Source of the DNA: Desulfobacteraceae bacterium
GTDB taxonomy: Bacteria; Desulfobacterota; Desulfobacteria; Desulfobacterales; SURF-7
Reading direction: 5' to 3'
Assembly (NCBI GenBank): GCA_030619585.1
Contig: JAUXBD010000009.1
Coordinates: forward strand, 1 to 10,843
Length of the DNA stretch: 10,843 bases
Below the pieces are notes generated by a model. It did not search any database and was not told where the DNA came from. It worked only from the letters and a program-made list of their open reading frames with translations. Positions 8,053 through 10,843 of the stretch are shown here, piece after piece; the stretch's first letter is position 1; each line of letters begins with the position of its first letter. The position numbers and the translations under genes were made by a program.

Positions 8053-8254
8053 CAGTGTCTCCAGCGTTTTTTATCAGATTTTTAATAAACGGGTAATGCC
8101 TGTGTTCAGTTTTATAGAAACAAAATTCAATTCCATATCAATCGAATTACGCCTGCACCCCTTTGACAACAAACTATGTATACATGACCACAGCCGACTA
8201 TCGATAGACAGTATCAGAAATCATTGTTCTCCTAAAGAGAAATCTTTCAGCATC
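8053..8254. promoter_or_regulatory. Upstream region of the kinase gene with two 10-bp palindromes
   Basis: This is the kinase-proximal part of a 369-base gene-free stretch. It holds two perfect 10-bp palindromes, ATGTATACAT (8176-8185) and CTATCGATAG (8198-8207), with centres 22 bases apart, about two helical turns. They differ in sequence, so one protein binding both is not implied. I could not find a convincing sigma-70 or sigma-54 promoter for the kinase/regulator operon, which must nevertheless start here. Nothing else is recognisable. Confidence 0.35.
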
Positions 8255-8286
8255 TGTTTTATTCGACAATTTTGTCGAATAAAACA
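8255..8286. promoter_or_regulatory. Perfect 15-bp-arm inverted repeat, candidate activator enhancer site
   Basis: The left arm TGTTTTATTCGACAA (8255-8269) is the exact reverse complement of the right arm (8272-8286), with a two-base TT centre. A two-base loop is unfavourable for an RNA hairpin, so a dimeric protein operator is the better reading. The centre lies about 107 bases before the predicted transcription start of the 8437 gene, the distance at which NtrC-family activators act. It contains one TGTCGA core in each orientation, shared with the palindrome at 8292-8299. Confidence 0.75.
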
Positions 8287-8291
8287 CAAAA

Positions 8292-8299
8292 TGTCGACA
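8292..8299. promoter_or_regulatory. Second TGTCGA palindrome, candidate enhancer site
   Basis: TGTCGACA is a perfect 8-bp palindrome carrying the same TGTCGA core as the larger inverted repeat, centre to centre 25 bases downstream. Its centre is near -82 of the predicted sigma-54 transcript. Paired sites of unequal quality are common for NtrC-type activators, so this may be the weaker, cooperatively filled site. It is short enough that chance cannot be excluded on its own. Confidence 0.5.
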
Positions 8300-8350
8300 A
8301 CCGCCTGTCTGGCAAACCTCTAAAGGCCTGTAATTAAGGCAAATCATCAC

Positions 8351-8366
8351 TTGGCACGAATATTGA
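8351..8366 (+). promoter_or_regulatory. Sigma-54 (-24/-12) promoter of the 97-residue orphan gene
   Basis: The sequence TTGGCACGAATATTGA matches the sigma-54 consensus TGGCACG-N4-TTGC. The -24 box TTGGCACG is perfect, and the spacing from GG (8353-8354) to the -12 dinucleotide (8365-8366) is exact. The one deviation is GA in place of GC at -12. Transcription would start near 8378, giving a leader of about 59 bases before the ATG at 8437. Palindromic sites upstream and a sigma-54 activator encoded next door strengthen the call. Confidence 0.85.
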
Positions 8367-8436
8367 TATATAAGATATATAAAAAGTAACAAACGATGAT
8401 GAATTTGACAAAAATATATGTATGAAGGAAATGGAA

Positions 8437-8730
8437 ATGATTATGTGTCAAGAACTGGTAATGAGAACGGAACAAATCATGGAACGTTCAGGAGATATCA
8501 ACAACTGGAAAGGGCTTTCAGAAAAAGACAATATGGAAGCCAGATTTCTGATGGATACCATAATGGAATATACTGAACGTCAGAGCTGTGTCCCAAAGCA
8601 CATCAACGATAAAATCATCTCGGATGAAGCGATTGCAAAGATGAGCCTGTACCATCAGTGGTTCGAATGCATTAGGAACCAGAAAGATATTGGGATATCC
8701 CATGATTTCTATAATGATTCTGCAATTTGA
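8437..8730 (+). CDS. 97-residue orphan protein under sigma-54 control
   Basis: I do not recognise this protein. From ATG 8437 it is 97 residues (MIMCQELVMRTEQIM...), hydrophilic, probably mostly helical, with three Cys and no signal peptide, membrane span or known motif. In-frame ATGs occur at 8422, 8431, 8437 and 8443. The 8437 start is preferred because AAGGA at 8425-8429 lies 7 bases before it, while 8422 has no ribosome site; from 8422 it would be 102 residues. The sigma-54 promoter upstream and the codon-like composition argue it is real. Its last 22 bases overlap the end of the convergent shikimate kinase gene. The adjacent two-component system probably controls it. It may be the only target there, so its function could explain what the kinase senses. 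Confidence 0.75.
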   Translation: MIMCQELVMRTEQIMERSGDINNWKGLSEKDNMEARFLMDTIMEYTERQSCVPKHINDKIISDEAIAKMSLYHQWFECIRNQKDIGISHDFYNDSAI

Positions 8731-9203
8731 ACAGCCAGTTCCTCCTGATCTAACTGATTGCAATCAATAGTAATCTCTGCATATTTCTTATACAAGAGTT
8801 GACGGTCTTCAAAAAGCTCATTGAATGTTTGGTTCTTCGCTTTTGCTATTCCCCTTGTTTTAAAATTATGGATTCTTTTTTTTATTTCTTTAAAAGTTAC
8901 TTCAAGAAAAACTATTTTTGATATGCCAAGCAAATGGCCCATTGCTTTCTCGCTGTAAGCAACACTCCCTCCTGTTGCGATAACATGTTTTTCAATATTG
9001 ATTTTTAAAATTTCCTTTTCCTCAATTGATCTTAAATTAAGGTGGTCACTCTCATCTATGATTTGCTGCAAAGACTTCTGTTGATTGATTTGAATGAGCA
9101 CATCAGTGTCGATAAAGCCAAGTCCTAAATTTTTTGCTAGTATTATCCCAATAGTGCTTTTTCCTGCACCAGGCATACCTATAAGTGTTAGATTTGATTT
9201 CAT
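8709..9203 (-). CDS. aroK: Shikimate kinase (AroK/AroL family)
   Basis: It phosphorylates shikimate at the 3-hydroxyl with ATP, the fifth step of the common aromatic amino acid pathway, in the cytoplasm. The 164 residues match the usual 160-175. Visible motifs are Walker A GMPGAGKST (9-17), the Mg/shikimate DxD motif IDTD (Asp32, Asp34), Arg58 (LRSIEEKEIL), the shikimate-binding GGS (78-80), the lid Arg117 (TRGIA) and Arg134 in FEDRQLLYKKYAEI. The lid RGIA differs from the RPLL of the best-known enzymes, so a relative with another substrate is possible. There is no good ribosome site before the ATG; the stop of the upstream oxidoreductase remnant is 15 bases away. It overlaps the orphan gene at its 3' end. 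I cannot tell whether this is the only aroK in the genome. Confidence 0.85.
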   Translation of the reverse strand: MKSNLTLIGMPGAGKSTIGIILAKNLGLGFIDTDVLIQINQQKSLQQIIDESDHLNLRSIEEKEILKINIEKHVIATGGSVAYSEKAMGHLLGISKIVFLEVTFKEIKKRIHNFKTRGIAKAKNQTFNELFEDRQLLYKKYAEITIDCNQLDQEELAVQIAESL

Positions 9204-9218
9204 AGAGCTATTATTGGG

Positions 9219-9518
9219 CTAAGGTTTTGGTTCTATCCTGTTTGCAATATCTTCGGCCACTATCTGGGCTGTGCGGGCACAGCCTGAAGACGCAAAATAT
9301 CCAGGAGGAAGAGCCCTGTCTCCCACCATATAAAGGTTTTCCACAGGAGTTTTCTGGGGCAATCCTCTGCCCGGCCATGTGCCGAACATGGGCCAGTCCC
9401 GGTGAAAGGTGACGGCCATGAGTATTTTGCCATGTTCTCTAAATCCAGGAAGGTTCTCCCTATTCCTTTTTAATTGGATAGCCATATTGTCGGCAGCATA
9501 TAACTTACTAACAGGGAA
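9219..9518 (-). pseudogene. C-terminal remnant of a CrtI/phytoene-desaturase-like FAD oxidoreductase
   Basis: The frame, open from about 9518 down to a TAG at 9219-9221, encodes about 99 residues matching only the C-terminal end of flavin amine-oxidase/CrtI-type enzymes: SKLYAADNMAIQLKR near the start, then TPVENLYMVGDRALPPGYFA, and SSGCARTAQIVAEDIANRI, the part that closes over FAD. The N-terminal dinucleotide-binding domain and the substrate domain, some 400 residues, are absent. A stop at 9519-9521 closes the frame, and other genes fill the space upstream. A Met at 9485 could start an 88-residue peptide, but it would lack FAD-binding capacity. Best read as a deletion remnant. Confidence 0.8.
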
Positions 9519-9535
9519 TCAAACATTTACCGCTG

Positions 9536-9697
9536 TCATCCAAAGAGGTTGTTTGCTATACGCCGTCCATAATACAACCCTATACCGGTTCCAATAGAGC
9601 TCAAAATCACAGCGCTGGTTATTCCTATTTTTGCACCAAGCCACCAACCAACATAACTTCCGAAAACCAAACCGCAAAATGCAATCGTCTTTTTCAT
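9536..9697 (-). CDS. 53-residue glycine-zipper small membrane protein
   Basis: A short gene in a different frame from the longer open frame that covers it. The product starts MKKTIAFCGLVFGSYVGWWL and ends GLYYGRRIANNLFG. It has two hydrophobic segments (about 5-21 and 24-42) rich in regularly spaced glycines (GSYVGWWLGAKIG, SIGTGIGLYYG) and a basic end, GRRIANN. Small proteins of this type recur in bacterial genomes as unnamed conserved hypotheticals; the pattern, from memory, is G-x3-GWWLG ... GTG-x-GLYxGRR. No strong ribosome site precedes the ATG at 9697. It lies 69 bases downstream of the TPR gene and could be its operon partner. It probably inserts in the inner membrane as a helical hairpin. 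The function is unknown. Confidence 0.75.
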   Translation of the reverse strand: MKKTIAFCGLVFGSYVGWWLGAKIGITSAVILSSIGTGIGLYYGRRIANNLFG

Positions 9698-9766
9698 TAT
9701 AATAATAGGCTTTTTTTACCATAAGAGGGGGGTTATGGATATTATGTGTTATCTACGATATAGGGT

Positions 9767-10642
9767 TCATTTTACTGAATTTAAATTCTCTTTAAAAAGC
9801 ATGGTATCCGGGTGTGCTTCACCAAAATGATTTAGGCTAATCTCAACAGCCTTTTGGTAGTATTTCTTTGCCGTGTTATAGTCGCCTTCGTTGTAATAGG
9901 CTGCTCCTAAATTATTGTAATCAATAGCGACATCAGGATGTTTCGGCCCGAGTTGTTCAACGTCAATCTGCAAAGCCTTTTGATAATAATCTTTTGCTCT
10001 TGTGTAATCACCTTTGCTTGCATATGCCGAGCCCAGGTTGTTATAAGCAGTTGCAACGCCATGATGTTGTGGCCCTAGTTTTTCCCTGTCAATTTGCAAT
10101 GCTGCTTGATAGTACTCTATAGCTTTATCATAATCGCCTTTGCCCTCATTGGCCGAGCCCATATTATTATAATCAATTGCAACATCAGGATGTTCCGGTC
10201 CTAGTTTTTCAATGTCAATTTTCAAAGCCTTTTGATAATACTCTATTGCCCTGCCATAATAGCCTTTACTTTCATTGGCCGATCCCAGGTTATTATAAGC
10301 AATTGCAATACCGGGATGTTTTGGCCCTAGTTGTTTGAGGTCAATTTCCAAAACTTTCTGATAGTACTCTATAGCTTTATCATAATCGCCTTTGCGGTCA
10401 TATGCCGAGCCTATATCGTTATAGTAAATTGCAATACCGTGATGTTCGGGTCCAAGTCTTTTGACATCAATGCTCACAACCTTTTGGAAATATTCTATAG
10501 CTTTATTATAATCGCCTTTGCTGAAAGCATCATTACCTAACTTGTAGTAATAATAAGCATCATCTTTGGCTTGATCACAAGAAAATGACGTAACAAACAA
10601 AAAAACCAGTGTAACGAAGATTGAAAAATATTTATAATTCAA
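9767..10642 (-). CDS. TPR-repeat probable lipoprotein (six 42-residue units)
   Basis: A 291-residue export protein. Residues 1-21 are a signal sequence (YFSIFVTLVFLFVTSFS) followed by Cys22, a plausible though weak lipobox (SFSC; position -3 is Ser). Residues 31-282 are six consecutive 42-residue units of the kinesin-light-chain/NPHP3 TPR type, each like YNNLG-SA-x3-KGDY-x-KAIEYYQKAL-x-ID-x3-LGP-x-HP. This makes a right-handed superhelix for protein binding, so the role is scaffold or adaptor rather than enzyme. Translation starts at TTG 10642: AAGGGGA lies just upstream, and no in-frame ATG exists before the repeats, so only this start includes the signal sequence. It begins a minus-strand run with the small membrane protein. 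If lipidated it would sit at the membrane facing the periplasm. Confidence 0.88.
   Translation of the reverse strand: MNYKYFSIFVTLVFLFVTSFSCDQAKDDAYYYYKLGNDAFSKGDYNKAIEYFQKVVSIDVKRLGPEHHGIAIYYNDIGSAYDRKGDYDKAIEYYQKVLEIDLKQLGPKHPGIAIAYNNLGSANESKGYYGRAIEYYQKALKIDIEKLGPEHPDVAIDYNNMGSANEGKGDYDKAIEYYQAALQIDREKLGPQHHGVATAYNNLGSAYASKGDYTRAKDYYQKALQIDVEQLGPKHPDVAIDYNNLGAAYYNEGDYNTAKKYYQKAVEISLNHFGEAHPDTMLFKENLNSVK
9797..10552 (-). repeat. Six tandem 126-bp coding repeats inside the TPR gene
   Basis: The six TPR units are each exactly 126 bases with no length variation, and long blocks are near-identical in DNA as well as protein, for example those encoding KGDYDKAIEYYQ and YNNLGSA. That suggests fairly recent tandem duplication or gene conversion. 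Such arrays change copy number by slippage or recombination. Confidence 0.85.
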
Positions 10643-10726
10643 TTGTTTCCCCTTTTTATCTGATTATAACTTTGAAAATTCTTTGCCCCATCACACATTT
10701 TTGTTGTAACCCTAAATTTGATGGTC
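10643..10726. other. Spacer upstream of the TPR gene
   Basis: Apart from the ribosome-binding sequence for the TTG start I see no clear promoter, operator or small gene here. The promoter for the minus-strand run must be in this spacer or inside the repeat element at 10727-10843. Confidence 0.4.
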
Positions 10727-10843
10727 TCGTAAAAAGTCCCAATTCCGTCACTCTGGCGAAAGCCTGAGTCCATAAACTATTGAAATAATATGATTCCAAG
10801 TTTCACCGGAATGACAACAAAGGTATTTTTTGACTTTTTACGA
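10727..10843. mobile_element. MITE-like element with 12-bp terminal inverted repeats
   Basis: TCGTAAAAAGTC at 10727-10738 is the exact reverse complement of GACTTTTTACGA at 10832-10843, the last bases of the window. Just inside is an imperfect second inverted pair, GTCACTCTGGCGAAA versus GTCATTCCGGTGAAA (the latter the reverse complement of the right side), 12 of 15 matching. The left half also folds as a hairpin, ACTCTGGC / GCCTGAGT (10750-10769), around a GAAA tetraloop with one T-T mismatch. It contains no open reading frame of note. This is the build of a non-autonomous transposable or REP-type repeat. The right end may continue beyond the window, and flanking target duplications cannot be judged. 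Confidence 0.7.

Noticed and set aside
8003..8323. Plus-strand 106-codon frame across the kinase start
   Set aside because: It overlaps the kinase N-terminus and the palindromes, has no ribosome site and no recognisable features.
8340..8352. Possible IHF site between the enhancers and the sigma-54 promoter
   Set aside because: AATCATCACTTGG differs from WATCAANNNNTTR at two key positions and sits against the -24 box rather than in the loop region.
9519..9722. 67-codon minus-strand frame starting MVKKAYYYNEKDD
   Set aside because: Its composition is odd (many Cys, Trp and Asn) and unlike a folded family. The overlapping 53-codon frame gives a sensible membrane protein.
1..10843. CRISPR arrays, tRNA or rRNA genes, attachment sites, toxin-antitoxin pairs
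   Set aside because: I looked on both strands and saw no spaced direct repeats of CRISPR type, no cloverleaf with a CCA end, and no integrase or toxin-like pair.

Overview
The window looks like the chromosome of a Desulfobacterota (deltaproteobacterial, Desulfobacteraceae-like) bacterium of moderate GC. This is an inference from the ribosomal/RNA polymerase block, a sigma-54 two-component module, a chemoreceptor remnant and the style of the intergenic repeats. No 16S or other phylogenetic marker beyond the ribosomal proteins is present.

Layout. Positions 1-3263 (+) are the conserved end of the alpha operon: rpsM (5' cut by the window), rpsK, rpsD (TTG start, zinc-type S4), rpoA and rplQ, closed by a strong intrinsic terminator. 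The rplQ product carries a ~98-residue Lys/Glu/Pro/Thr-rich tail. After the terminator comes a ten-helix membrane protein of unknown function (3291-4391, +), then a broken chemoreceptor gene (4403-4960, +) that has a HAMP frameshift and has lost its signalling tip.

Positions 5062-8052 (-) encode a complete sensor kinase/NtrC-type response regulator pair, kinase first. The 369-base region upstream of the kinase is the most interesting part. It holds a perfect 15-bp-arm inverted repeat, a second palindrome with the same TGTCGA core, and 25-108 bases further on a well-formed -24/-12 sigma-54 promoter pointing away from the kinase into a 97-residue orphan protein (8437-8730, +). The geometry (palindromes near -107 and -82) is what an NtrC-family activator needs. 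I read this as a self-contained circuit: membrane sensor, sigma-54 activator, tandem enhancer sites, one small effector of unknown function.

Positions 8709-10642 (-) hold a shikimate kinase that overlaps the orphan gene tail to tail by 22 bases, the C-terminal remnant of a CrtI/phytoene-desaturase-like FAD oxidoreductase, a 53-residue glycine-zipper membrane protein easily missed by length cut-offs, and a probable lipoprotein made of six 42-residue TPR units. The window ends in a MITE-like element with perfect 12-bp terminal inverted repeats (10727-10843).

The left third is core housekeeping DNA. The rest is accessory, with two decayed genes and one small mobile-type repeat.
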